A DNA stretch of 64,000 nt from Atrina japonica (Eukaryota > Mollusca > Bivalvia > Pterioida > Pinnidae): contig BROG01000026.1 of assembly GCA_030159075.1 (NCBI GenBank), forward strand, positions 260,501-324,500, given 5' to 3'. The stretch's first letter is position 1; each line of letters opens with the position of its first letter. This document shows positions 26,601-35,668 of this stretch, piece after piece. The notes under the pieces are model-generated. The model saw only the letters and a program-made list of their open reading frames with translations. It did not search any database and had not been told where the DNA came from. Made by a program: the position numbers and the translations under genes.

Positions 26601-27934
26601 AAATGTATGTTGCTGTGAGGTGAACTTTGTAATCTTTGATTACTCTACATGTATGTTGCTGTGTGGTAAGCATTATAATCGTTGATTACTCTATGTTGCT
26701 GTGAGGTGAGCTGTGTAATCTTTGATTACTGTATATTGGTGTGAGGTGAGCTTTGTAATCTTTGATTACTCTATGTTTAAATCCAATGAAAGATATATTT
26801 TAGGAGGTTTTAGGATGAACCATGAAGTCTCTCTCTTTTGGTCAGTGCAGGTTTCAGCTCTGTTGGTACAAAAGCTGATTTTAGTGAGAGAGTTTGCCAG
26901 TTTACTTGTGAAAGCTCCAACATTAAAAACTGGATGCCAATATATAAATGAAAAATTGTTAAGTGTGGTGAAAAATACTATTAAAAATCCAGACATATTT
27001 TAGAAAAACTCAAAATACTATTGAACCTTTGGTTCAGGTGAGCTAAAAAGTTGACATACTTTTGGCATGTGCGTGAACATGTATATGACAATTTAAGAAA
27101 TGGGTCCTATGATAAGAAATTTTCCTTACTCAGTTTGTTCTTTCCATGCAGATTACAGTAAATCTTGCTTTAGTGATCACCTGTGTATAAAGACCACCTA
27201 GTCATAAAGACTTTTTTTGCTGTCCCCAATAGTACCATATGTGTACAAATCAACCTCTATATAAAGACCACCTTCCTATAAAGACTGGTTATGTTGTATC
27301 CCTATGGGGGTCTTTATATACAAGTTTCACTGTACTAATGTACTGTGTTGGTACATGACATGTGATTAAAAATTCAAGTGGTAGTTCTAGATTTGATTTG
27401 AATTTTTACTGTTTAGAGCCATTCATAAATATTCAAACATTTCTTTAAAGGGGAATTAGTTGCTTTTGTTCTTGTTTTTTTTTTTCAAACTTCAAAAAAA
27501 TGTCTTCTTAGATTGATGTACATTTACAAAAAAGAGATATACATGTACACTGGCATAATAATTCTTTATTTCCTATACAATTTGTAAAAAAATTACTTGA
27601 GTAACCTAGTTTATCACTTACATGTATATATACATTTACAAAAGATAAAATTAAATTTGACCTTACTATTTGTACATGCTCAAGATACTGGACCTGGCCT
27701 TATTTTCACAAAATATATAGGAACATAAGAATTCTTATGCCTGTGTTTAGCTTTTATTTGTACATCAATCTAAATAATAATAATAATCAAAAAAATGAAA
27801 AGTTTTCAAACACAAGAAAGCTAATGTCCCTTTATGCTCTTAGATTTATATACATATATTAAAACATGTAGAGTAAATATCTTACTTATATTTTCCTGGA
27901 AACAGTTAAGTGGAATCCATATGTGTTCAGACAT
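17524..27934 (-). CDS. TPK1: Thiamine pyrophosphokinase (TPK1), complete, 7 coding exons
   Basis: Transfers pyrophosphate from ATP to thiamine, giving thiamine diphosphate, the cytosolic vitamin B1 cofactor. Exons in order: 27934-27886, 25776-25699, 24338-24196, 20346-20257, 19834-19688, 18663-18552, 17672-17524. They sum to 768 nt, 255 residues plus TGA, close to the about 243 residues of the human enzyme. Every intron is GT-AG and every phase joins correctly. Visible motifs: VLNRPL (residues 27-32), VDGGTN (49-54; usually ADGGAN), GDFDS (74-78, the metal/nucleotide-binding acidic motif), [12 protein letters not shown] (97-108), [10 protein letters not shown] (127-136), then the thiamine-binding C-terminal part with [10 protein letters not shown] (182-191), [10 protein letters not shown] (197-206), ISTSN (217-221) and VETDKP (233-238). 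No signal peptide, as expected for a cytosolic enzyme. The assignment rests on motif order recalled from the family, not on a search. Introns carry SINEs, small DNA elements and two minisatellites. Confidence 0.95.
17775..17941. mobile_element. Small MITE in TPK1 intron 6
   Basis: AGAATTAGCCAAACTTCCAG at the left and GGAAGTTTGGTTAATTCTAC at the right are inverted, about 150 bp apart. Confidence 0.6.
18552..18663 (-). CDS. TPK1: TPK1 coding exon 6 (thiamine-binding domain)
   Basis: 112 nt, flanked by ACTTCAG and GTACGT. Encodes [20 protein letters not shown] and then [17 protein letters not shown] (residues 170-206), with Arg207 split across the intron. The Trp in EWCGLIP lies in the family's thiamine-contacting segment. 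Confidence 0.94.
19688..19834 (-). CDS. TPK1: TPK1 coding exon 5 ([10 protein letters not shown] motif)
   Basis: 147 nt, phase 0 at both ends, flanked by TTTACAG and GTAAGT. Encodes residues 121-169: [16 protein letters not shown], then [11 protein letters not shown], a strand ([11 protein letters not shown]) and AFLLPE. This is the end of the alpha/beta catalytic domain and the hinge into the thiamine-binding domain. Confidence 0.95.
20257..20346 (-). CDS. TPK1: TPK1 coding exon 4 ([11 protein letters not shown] motif)
   Basis: 90 nt, phase 0 at both ends, flanked by ATTTCAG and GTAAGA. Encodes residues 91-120, with [13 protein letters not shown] at 96-108, which corresponds to the STPDQDHTDFTK active-site loop of TPKs, followed by the helix [14 protein letters not shown] tRNA-like SINE lies about 80 bp upstream in intron 3. 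Confidence 0.95.
20424..20662 (+). mobile_element. tRNA-like SINE, family 1, fullest copy (TPK1 intron 3)
   Basis: GGAGACCTCCATGGCCGAGT then GGTTAGAGC (A-box of a Leu/Ser-like tRNA), GGATTTGAGTC (weak B-box), AAGCTGATTTTATGAGACAG, TGTAACCGGGTTCTCTCCTC, ending ATAAAAGCACC. Opposite in orientation to TPK1. Confidence 0.75.
21040..21975. repeat. 31-bp array derived from an AACCT/CACCTGTCTT MITE (TPK1 intron 3)
   Basis: About 24 units of GAGACCACTCTCATGAGACC, ACCTGTCTTGT (period 31 bp, e.g. 21301 to 21332; longer variants carry AGAGAC). The flanks (GTTAAATAATGTTTTAGATA at 21110; GTTAGATAATCCTTTGAATG at 21890) match the middle of the TA-MITEs at 24369 and 30047, so the array appears to have expanded inside such an element. 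The 73-codon frame here is repeat translation. Confidence 0.88.
21976..23057. other. Intronic spacer (TPK1 intron 3)
   Basis: No gene. Contains a small hairpin TTGGCATTCAT/ATGAATGCCAA at 22379-22406, whose arm TTGGCATTCATGAGA recurs at 22972, suggesting an eroded element between them. Confidence 0.4.
23058..23640 (+). mobile_element. SINE-like repeat family 3, interrupted copy
   Basis: 23058-23245 matches the repeat at 8428 (CCCACTCAAGAATCTTTCAC, CAGCCATTGAGCAGTGAG); it resumes at 23540 with TCCTGAAGGACAGGATCC and ends near GAGCCAGGCTGGCTC. The gap is the MITE listed next. Confidence 0.65.
23246..23539. mobile_element. 294-bp palindromic MITE nested in a SINE-like repeat
   Basis: Left end CAGTTGATCATCTACTGGTT, right end the inverse of CAGTTGTTCATCTTTTGGTT. 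The interior is full of inverted GGTTAAA/TTTAACC motifs, so much of it can fold back. No target duplication could be fixed. Confidence 0.7.
24196..24338 (-). CDS. TPK1: TPK1 coding exon 3 (VDGGTN and GDFDS motifs)
   Basis: 143 nt between TTTCAG and GTGAGT. Encodes residues 44-90, including VDGGTN (49-54), the acidic stretch AREDDREN and [11 protein letters not shown] (73-83). GDFDS is the most diagnostic signature of the catalytic domain. The Val and Thr in place of the usual Ala residues of ADGGAN are mild changes. Confidence 0.95.
24369..24550. mobile_element. TA-MITE, AACCTGTC family (TPK1 intron 2, next to exon 3)
   Basis: Left TATAGTGGAACCTGTCCTGA, right CAAGGCAAGTTCCACTGTA, inverted; interior AAAGACAGGTGCTCT. 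It starts about 30 bp upstream of the exon 3 acceptor. Confidence 0.7.
24575..24985. mobile_element. MITE remnants (TPK1 intron 2)
   Basis: 24650-24790 holds an inverted pair (AAGAATCTGGTTTTCC / TTCAGATTCTTACAAC), and 24860-24982 ends AAGTTCCCACTGTAATT with GGATATCTCAAAG inside, resembling the GAGATT family. Confidence 0.35.
25316..25519. mobile_element. TA-MITE (GTCAAATTTG family, TPK1 intron 2)
   Basis: Starts TATGGTCAAATTTGTGTATA, ends AATGCAAGTTTGAATGTA; the interior has AAAAAGTTAACAGCTTTATT duplicated. Confidence 0.6.
25699..25776 (-). CDS. TPK1: TPK1 coding exon 2
   Basis: 78 nt, flanked by TTTCAG and GTATGT on the minus strand. Encodes [20 protein letters not shown] followed by KLWNK (residues 18-42), the first beta strand plus the LW-K segment that precedes the GGxN motif. 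Both boundary codons (N17, A43) are split and rebuild cleanly. Confidence 0.93.
25872..25931 (-). mobile_element. 5' end fragment of the ACAAGAGGCCC element family (TPK1 intron 1)
   Basis: Minus-strand reading gives ACATGAGGCCCAAGAGGACC, TCAATCGCTCACCTGAG, the head of the family found at 35669 and 42583. Confidence 0.55.
26330..26785. repeat. 46-bp minisatellite (TPK1 intron 1)
   Basis: Units CTTTGTAATCTTTGATTACT, CTAAATGTATGTTGCTGTGA, GGTGAA; period 46 bp (26401 to 26447) with shorter variants lacking AAATGTA. About 10 copies. Confidence 0.92.
26845..27047 (+). mobile_element. SINE family 1 fragment and ACAAGA-family 3' end
   Basis: 26845-26980 matches the body of the SINE at 20424 (GCTGATTTTAGTGAGAGAGT, ATTAAAAACTGGATGCC). 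27024-27047 reads GAACCTTTGGTTCAGGTGAG, CTAA: a small hairpin followed by CTAA, the 3' terminus of the pearl-like family. The 93-codon frame 26722-27003 spans the minisatellite and SINE and is not a gene. Confidence 0.5.
27154..27334. mobile_element. TA-MITE, AACCT family (TPK1 intron 1)
   Basis: Starts TACAGTAAATCTTGCTTTAG, ends TATACAAGTTTCACTGTA; the interior CAAATCAACCTCTATATAAA is shared with 5810 and 35168. Confidence 0.7.
27886..27934 (-). CDS. TPK1: TPK1 coding exon 1 with start codon
   Basis: ATG at 27934-27932 opens [16 protein letters not shown]. The exon ends in phase 1 at donor GTAAGATA. The residues from ENIN onward align with the region before CLVILNQPL in the vertebrate enzyme, so this ATG gives a normal N-terminus. 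The non-coding part of the same exon probably extends to 28011, where TTTTTTTTTCAG provides an acceptor on the minus strand. Confidence 0.88.
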
Positions 27935-28182
27935 TCTGTATACTGGTAATCAGTTTAATAATGTGGACCAAATCTAAAGTTGACAGATGAGCTCTGAATT
28001 CAAGAAGAATCCTGAAAAAAAAAAGATATGGAATTGCCATACAAGTTTACAACACACTGAAAAACCTCTGATTACATTAGTAAAAGCTTATAGCATAGGT
28101 ACCCCACCTGTAGCAGGAAAAAGAAAACCTACACGAACTGAACATAAATAGAAATAAATCTATTATTATCTACCTACATATA

Positions 28183-28365
28183 TACAAGTGGAACATCGCC
28201 TAAATACCACCTCGCTTAGGAGACCACCTCACATTTCAGACCACAAGTTTTCAGTTTCATGATAAATATTTAATAAGTACAAAACCTCACCTAAGAGACC
28301 ACTTCACTAAACAGACCACTTTGAGTCAGTCAGTTATGTGGTCTTAATAGTGAGGTTCCACTGTA
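28183..28365. mobile_element. TA-MITE, AACCTGTC-like family
   Basis: Left TACAAGTGGAACATCGCCTA, right AGTGAGGTTCCACTGTA, inverted. Lies upstream of the TPK1 start codon, in the possible 5' UTR intron. Confidence 0.65.
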
Positions 28366-28536
28366 TTATTTATATATGTTTGGGTTTTTTTTCCAGAGCA
28401 TATATGTACACATATGAGTTCACAGTCATAGAAAACCATCTGTCTGGAAAGATCACACTCTGAAAACCACTTTGTCAAATAATCTATTTGATAAAATTCT
28501 CCAACTAATTGGAAAATCATAGGACATTTATACTTG

Positions 28537-28627
28537 TTAGCTCATCAACCCCTAAAAAACAATGCACTCTTCAGTAAATCAATGACTTTGACCAGTCCAA
28601 ATATGTCTTTAGGGGTGAATCAGTTTT
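28537..28627. mobile_element. TTAA-type MITE, eroded ends
   Basis: TTAGCTCATCAACCCCTAAA to TTTAGGGGTGAATCAGTTTT, inverted termini as in the copies at 1565 and 29416. Confidence 0.6.
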
Positions 28628-28659
28628 TCTGACAACTGATAGTTTGTTATTCTATCTAT

Positions 28660-28670
28660 CTATCTATATA

Positions 28671-28700
<30 letters not shown>
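28660..28700. repeat. (TATC)n/(TA)n microsatellite
   Basis: TCTATCTATCTATCTATATA followed by pure TA. Confidence 0.9.
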
Positions 28701-28704
<4 letters not shown>

Positions 28705-29339
28705 CAATGTATATATAGCTACATTTGTAACTAAAGTTCCCTTTTTTACAGTTTATAAACCTATGAGCTTCAGCAAGTATTACCTAGAAATTTATGTAAT
28801 TAGAGTTAGAGGAGGATGAAATCAAACTATTACTTGTTACGATATCTGTTTCTCAAGAATACCTAAAATTTTACCTGTAAATGAACTTACCCATGTCTAA
28901 ATTAAAAGCAGCATAAAATACCCTTCAGTGTACCACAGACATATCAATTATACATGTGTCAATGGTGAAAATTATGGTCACATGTTCTCCACTAACCAAT
29001 ATGACAGCAACAGAAGATCATACACAGCGAGATAAAAACACAGAAATTTATCAGAGAGGAATGAACTCTTACAGATGCACTGTATGTAAACATACAACAG
29101 GTTTGTCGGAACTTAATGTAAACATCAGCTGACAAAATGATAATTGACGTTGTAATTTACATTACATCACAATTCATAGTGATTTATGTTTAGTTTTTTG
29201 ATCTATTTATTCAAACCTCAAGTTCATACAAGAATTACCATAGTGTTTACATAATCCAAACTTGCTTTTTGGGTTATTACTATTTGAACCAAACAAACAT
29301 ATCCATGTATATACATTGTATTATATATAGACTACACAA

Positions 29340-29580
29340 TATAGAAGCTGTCTCGAAAGACCACTCTCATGAAAGACCACCTACCTTATGAGACCATATA
29401 ATAGAAACTACCCAGTTAACTCATCAATTACCCCTGAAAAACAATGGAATCTTCTATAAATCAATGACTTAGAGCAGTTCAAATGTGTCTTTAGGGTGAA
29501 TGGGTTAATCCTTTATCATGTTTATATAAAATCTCTTTTGAGAGACCACGTTTCAGTGGTACATGTGGATGGGGTGGTCT
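29340..29580. mobile_element. AACCTGTC-family MITE carrying a nested TTAA MITE
   Basis: GAAAGACCACTCTCATGAAA at the left and TTTTGAGAGACCACGTTTCA at the right belong to one element; its GTTAA-ATAATCCTTT junction is split by the element at 29416-29508. Confidence 0.55.
29416..29508. mobile_element. 93-bp TTAA MITE with intact TTAA on both sides
   Basis: TTAACTCATCAATTACCCCT at the left and TTTAGGGTGAATGGGTTAA at the right. Both ends keep TTAA, the target duplication of piggyBac-type transposases. Confidence 0.7.
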
Positions 29581-29810
29581 CTCAACATAGGACTTGGTAC
29601 ACTGAATATATCAGGAACCATCATGACCTATTTAAGATTGTTTTTTTTTTTTGACAATGACCTATGTAAGTGTGGTTATGTATATGTAGTGGCTATAACC
29701 TATATAGAGTGGTTGTGTAAACATGACCTCACTATTTTCTATCAACCTCAAATTTCCCTCTGCCACCTTTAAAAATTTCAGTTTCAAAGCTTTCAAAAAT
29801 GTACTATTAA

Positions 29811-29988
29811 TACAGTCACACACATCTATAAAGAACACTCAATGGAACAGCCAAATGTAGCTGTTATAGACAGATGGCCTTTATAAAGAGGTTTATTCAT
29901 TATAAAAAGTTAACAAAGGTTATGTGTGAATGGCCTTTACAGACAGGTGCTATTTATACAGAGGTGACCTTTAACACAAGTTTGATTA
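29811..29988. mobile_element. TA-MITE (GTCAAATTTG family)
   Basis: Starts TACAGTCACACACATCTATA, ends ACACAAGTTTGATTATA, with a TTTATTCATTATAAAAAGTT interior shared with 25316. Confidence 0.55.
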
Positions 29989-30046
29989 TAAATAACTGTT
30001 ATTTTTTTCATTGATATAAATAATATATTTTTATCTTTGTAACATA

Positions 30047-30471
30047 TACAGTCCAACCTGTCTTGAGAAACCACTCTATCTACCATATGCAGACATTTTG
30101 AAATTAAAAAAAAGTACTGGTCAACCGGGCCAGTGAATAAAGAAATTTCACTGGTCAAAGAACTTTTTTTTTTATTGGTCTGTATATATACACAATTGAA
30201 AAGAATTGGAAAATTACTGGTCATTTGGACCAGTTATCAGATAGATTTCACCAAACTTTTGTAAAATTCATCGGTTTTTCAGGTAAGACTGGTGAATTTC
30301 AAAAACTTTGCACATGTGTTCTTACATATGTACAAGACAGGTGGTCTCTCAAAAGAGGTACATCTTATTTAAAAGATTATTTAACCAAGTGCTTTTTAGA
30401 ATGTGGTCAGCTGGTCTTAAAAGACAGGTGATCTTTAATGAGAGTGGTCTATCAAGACAGGTTCCACTGTA
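30047..30471. mobile_element. TA-MITE, AACCTGTC family, carrying a nested hAT-like element
   Basis: Left TACAGTCCAACCTGTCTTGA, right TCAAGACAGGTTCCACTGTA, inverted. The interior is interrupted by 30090-30310. Confidence 0.7.
30090..30310. mobile_element. 221-bp deletion derivative of the CAGAG...TTTTGAAAT element
   Basis: CAGACATTTTGAAATTAAAA at the left, AATTTCAAAAACTTTG at the right; internal ACTGGTCAACCGGGCCAGTG matches the 1.2-kb element at 46551. Confidence 0.55.
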
Positions 30472-31582
30472 AGTGATTACATACATGTAAATGCATGTAA
30501 ATATTGGCATACAAACACTCACGTATATAAAATGTATGATATCATTCATTTTGCTGTTTATTACGCATATTAATTGTAAGGTATGTACAGTCGTGATCTA
30601 TGACATGTACTAAGAATACAGATGAAGGTCGGTAAACTTTGTCAAACATACGAAGACACCAGTACAAAAACACGATCAGGTCATTAATCAGTTTCGATAG
30701 ACTTATTTTTGTGACACTTATCATTTATGTTTGATGTAGTCTTAAGATCATACATTTGTGTATCTAGTTAAAAACAACCCAGTAATTTGTTAAAACTTAT
30801 AAAATGTCAGGTGAAAAGTGTATATTTGAGTTAAAACACATATCGATGCATGTCCCCTATCTGTTAAATTATCATTTGTATAAACCTAATACCAAAGTAA
30901 AAAAAGTACAAAGGTTTGCGAAAAAAAAGTCCAGTAATGATCATTTCTGCCAATGAGTGAATGGTGAGCATTTAGAAAATTTAATAAAAAATTTGACAAG
31001 ACAGACGGACAGTGACAAAGATAAAACCTTATAGTCCCTCCCCTCGTTATGGTTTTAATTTAATTTGTTTCTTTTCATTTGTTAACGAAATTAAAACCAT
31101 GATGAAAGTTAACAGAAATAACACCTACATGTAATTATACTAATACTTTACATAACAAACATGGTTTTTTATTTCAACAAAATTTAATGTCATCAAAGTT
31201 GTTTTACAATTATTTCCAAAACAACAAAATTTTAACCCCACACAATTTTCCGATTCTACAATACTTTAATGATGCAGAGAACATAACACAAAATGTTTTA
31301 TCTATCAAACATTTATCGCCGAGATGATCATTTTATATATGAACTGGTACATGACTGTAAAATATTACCTTGATAGACCATATGTTTCCTTACTTCAAAT
31401 TTGACCCACAACGATATATTTTTACATTAATAACTTACCATTACATTTGTAATTATTTGTGCTCTTTCACACACTGTCCTGTGCAGTGTAAAAATTGTAT
31501 TTTCATGTGAACTTTCATAATTGATAATAACATGATATATACATGTACATTAACATTAAACGAGATGAAAAAAGTTATAAGC
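30472..31582. other. Intergenic spacer upstream of TPK1
   Basis: No gene or repeat family recognised. Open frames at 30549-30349 and 30724-30542 have no domain; the former lies partly in the MITE. Confidence 0.4.
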
Positions 31583-31750
31583 ACAGGTTTAAATCCTACT
31601 GTAACCTAAGCTGATTTTGTGAGAATGAAGTGGAAGGTTGTTAATCTATTCCTAGGTTCATTGAGAGACTGGGTTCTCTCCTTCACCATTTAAAACTGAC
31701 TGTCATCATTTGACTGACAAATAACTGAGTGTGGAAAAAAAAACACTGAA
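31583..31750 (+). mobile_element. tRNA-like SINE family 1, 5'-truncated
   Basis: AGGTTTAAATCCTACTGTAA, CTAAGCTGATTTTGTGAGAA, GACTGGGTTCTCTCCTTCAC, ending AGTGTGGAAAAAAAAACAC. Confidence 0.6.
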
Positions 31751-32229
31751 CAAAATTAACCAAAATGTGACATTCAACATTTCTCTCTTGATTCTATGTA
31801 CCTGAATTTCAGATATTTTGGCTATGGTTTAAGTTTGACCAAATTGGCCAAACTTTCAAAGTGGCCAAAATTTAAGGGCCAAAAATACAATGTATGTACC
31901 GTACATGTTTGAAAGCTGATAGATTTAACTCCATTTCAACATCATCTAATCTTTACTATCATGACGAGAACTCCAGTCACATGGAATTATTGACCAGACA
32001 TTACCATGACTTGATGTTAGACCAAATTTCAACATAACTTTTTTTTCACAAATGGCCAACTTTCACCTTCTAAAAGTACCAGTCCTAATTTTGACCAAAG
32101 AGGCCGAATAAAAAAGAATTACATGTAAATATGTTGACTTAAAAACAAAATGGTACCACACGTTGTATTTTATAATGCAATACTCTAAGAGAATTGCCAT
32201 GGTGGCTCCTAAAAATGTACACCACTGCT
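31751..32229. other. Intergenic spacer
   Basis: No supported feature; GGCCAAACTTTCAAAGTGGC motifs repeat in both orientations around 31840-32100, probably an eroded element. Confidence 0.35.
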
Positions 32230-32445
32230 CAACTTAATGCAGTCAACCACTTATAACGAGATTGTATACAACCGAACACCGGTTACAGTATGGAGACAGC
32301 ATGGATATACGTGTTTATCTTCCCCATGTATTCCTACAATATACTATATATATAAATGGTATACACTGATCCGAGTAACAAAATCTGGCTATAACCAGGC
32401 TTAAATTTATCTCCCTTCCACTTCCTAATAAGTGGAAGTGACCTA
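32230..32445. mobile_element. MITE, AGTCAACCACTTATAAC family
   Basis: Left TGCAGTCAACCACTTATAAC, right CTAATAAGTGGAAGTGAC, inverted; a related right half lies at 6721-6805. Confidence 0.5.
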
Positions 32446-32875
32446 ATATGCACACACATGTACGTGGATGATTAGTCATTTCTATATTCACGTTTTGCAG
32501 GTTATAAGTATGCATACAAATTTTTATTTTGACATGTTAACTACATGTACTTGTAATTCAGATCACAGACTTTATTTTTGCTGCCACATGTATTTTTATC
32601 AGTTGCATGCTCGGGACTGTGATGACATTTTTTAACTATCAAGTGAAATCTTAGTGTGTAAAAATCTGGCTACATCATACATGTAACTAAAGCAGATGGG
32701 AGAGAAGTTCAATATAAAAGTTAAAATCATCATGGATGAAATGCATGTGTATGCTTCAGTTACATGTACATGTATTTAGCTTGAAATTTTTGACAGCATT
32801 TTAAGTTAAACCTCTCATATAATAAAGGTGAAAATTCACCTTCCTCTCAGGTGAGCTACATATGTAATATATGTA

Positions 32876-33230
<355 letters not shown>

Positions 33231-33299
33231 AAAGTTTATACACAAAGAATATTACATGTACAAGTATCATTTGATAGATTGTTTCATTTATAAATAATA

Positions 33300-34148
33300 T
33301 ACATGTACACTGCACTCCAAACATGGTATCAGACAGGATCTGACAATACATTGTATGGATTTAGATATACATGTATTTGTACTGTAAATAATTCAACTTT
33401 GATTTACATGTACTTGATGAAGTACAATACATCTACCAGAAATAACTACCTGCTGTAAAAAAAAAGACATTTAAAATATCTTTGTTGGTTGTGCTTTGAT
33501 TTTTTAAGGTACACGTCAGGCCACTGTTAAAAAATTGTTTGTTTGATGTTGCCTATCCATGACTGCTAGGTGTGGGTAGGCAATTTTATTTTTCAAGAAA
33601 AGGAAATCAAACAAAGCAAGAAAGGTATGCTGTAATAACTGCCTCATTTTGTTGAAAATAGCCTCTAGTTAACAAGTTTAAGCTAACAGAAAAACACAGC
33701 TCTAAATTTATTTGCAAAGCATAGGAAAATAATTTTGTTTTACAATCGTGACTGTCGTCGTAAGTTCACTTGTCCACAATTTTCTAAATTTCGTGTTTCA
33801 CAGGGTAACCGCTGTTAAAGTATTGTAAGGGGAATCTTTAAACATGAAATCAAAATTATTGCTCTATTATTGGTGGTCAGAATGGTACTAGGAATATAGT
33901 GCATACATCAAATATGTCATAAAACGAAAACAGAAATTTTATAAGCTATCTAAGTATAATTGTTTCATCATATACGAAAGGCCAAAAATTTACTTAAAAT
34001 TTACCATATTTTCATTGATAGCAAAAAAATATTACCAGTTACTATCACAATGTTCTAATTCTGATTAAAGTAGTAAGTCATGGTTCATGTATGTGCCAAG
34101 TTTCATTTCTGAAATGTAGGTCATTTGCAAGAAATTTGCAATTTAAAG
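33300..34148. other. Intergenic spacer
   Basis: No gene. GTTTGATGTTGCCTATCC at 33541-33558 has an inverted partner at 37829-37850 (GGATAGGCAGGCAACATC...), see findings. Confidence 0.35.
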
Positions 34149-34656
34149 TACAGAGGAATCTTATTATCTAGAAATTCATGGGATGGCCCCGTTTACTTTG
34201 AGATGACCAAAATTCGAGATTACCAAAATTTTCAATTCACATATTTTCCATTCTTATTGGACAATGAATAGACCTACACATGGTAGTGCCCACTTCAAAT
34301 TGGTTTTAAGCAATTATTAATTACACTTTTACCTTGGCTCATTAATGGGAGTTGATTGTCCCGTGTTTTGCTGGTAAACAAGTAATTTTGTACAATGATT
34401 TTTGCATACAAAATGTAACATTTATTCGCAGACGGTAATTTCGAGATAACAAATGGCAATTCTATAATATTTTGATACTTTGGACCAGAAAAATACTTTG
34501 AGATAAGCTAATTTCCAGATAAAAACTTCGATTTATCTGGAATAAAATTAGTATGAATATATAGTACAATAATCCGGAGCAGACGTTTGACTTTGACATA
34601 ACCAGAATTTGGACTCATCCGATTTTGGCATACATTGTAATGAGATTCCACTGTAT
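34149..34656. mobile_element. About 508-bp TA-MITE, fullest member of the GAGATT family
   Basis: Left TACAGAGGAATCTTATTATC, right TGTAATGAGATTCCACTGTA, inverted; interior GAGATGACCAAAATTCGAGA and GGACCAGAAAAATACTTTGA. Relatives at 6400 and 12641. Confidence 0.72.
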
Positions 34657-35167
34657 AAATTTTGTAAACATTTTTACCTTTATTCAACATGGATTACCTC
34701 GTGCTGTTAATCATTTTGTTGCTTACACTTTCAGGTCATTATCTAGGATGATTGTCATTCAACACACTTCTTATTTTTTGCTCATTGTATGGTTGATTTA
34801 TTTGTTTTATATGACCAGTTAAGTTGGCAGAAGGTTATTTTGTTTGGTGGAATATTTTTGTGTCAGTTTTTTAGTAACTTTCATCTTTTTATTGAATTGA
34901 TTTTTTGTGATAATTGTAGTAAAAGAAATCAAATCATTTGGTCTCGCTTTATACCTGGATTTGGCACAACATCACAGAAAAATGGCTTGTTCAAGTTTAA
35001 TACAAAGATTTGATGTGATCTGAATTTTTGCAGGATCTAGTTTTTACTTGTAAGGAATAATCTATTTGTTCGAAGGTTGCATATGCTGAAAACAATTTCT
35101 GTCGCATACAATAGATTTGTGTCAGGCAAATATCAAAACATCAATACCCATTTGGTTACAGTAAAAA

Positions 35168-35347
35168 TACAGTGTAACTTGTATATAAAGACCCCCATAG
35201 GGAAACAAGAAAATCTTATATAGGAAGGTGGTCTTTATATAGAGGTTGATTTGTACACAAATGGTACAACTGGGGACAGCAAAGCAGTCTTTATTATAAG
35301 GTGGTTGTTATACACAGGGGGGTTGCTATAAATCAACTTTTACTGTA
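35168..35347. mobile_element. TA-MITE, AACCT family, reverse orientation
   Basis: Left TACAGTGTAACTTGTATATA, right ATAAATCAACTTTTACTGTA; interior TATAGAGGTTGATTTGTACA is the reverse complement of the text in 5810 and 27154. Confidence 0.7.
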
Positions 35348-35445
35348 CTGACGATGATGAAGATGACGCTGTATCTCTTATTTGTCGTTAATTATTTATC
35401 ATTGGTTACGTTCAAATGGAAAGTATGCAGTCCTTGATAATGTTG

Positions 35446-35540
35446 TTTATTCATTTCCAATTTTGGTAAATTGAAAATGAGTACACGTTTTATGCAGGCG
35501 TGTACTCATTTTCAATTTACCAAAATTGGAAATGAATAAA
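35446..35540. repeat. Perfect 41-bp inverted repeat with 13-nt loop
   Basis: The arm 35446-35486 (TTTATTCATTTCCAATTTTG...GTACAC) is exactly reverse-complemented at 35500-35540, with loop GTTTTATGCAGGC. No mismatch in 41 pairs. Confidence 0.92.
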
Positions 35541-35668
35541 GACAATAATATTCCGCCTGAAATTCTAATTTTCCTACAATATATATGTAATTTGTGTTTT
35601 CAATTTATAGCAAATGTATTTTTATTTCTATCAAAGGGTGATAGATTTCGGTTTATATTATAACTAAA

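Larger units (their letters stand above)
28011..28891 (-). other. TPK1: Possible 5' UTR intron of TPK1
   Basis: A minus-strand acceptor (TTTTCAG, exon starting at 28011) lies 77 nt before the start codon. A strong donor context (ATGG then GTAAGTTC) ends a possible leader exon at 28891. If they are joined, the leader holds a short upstream frame starting with the ATG in GACATGG and ending after 13 codons, before the TPK1 ATG. No transcript evidence is available, so the pairing is inference. Confidence 0.3.
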
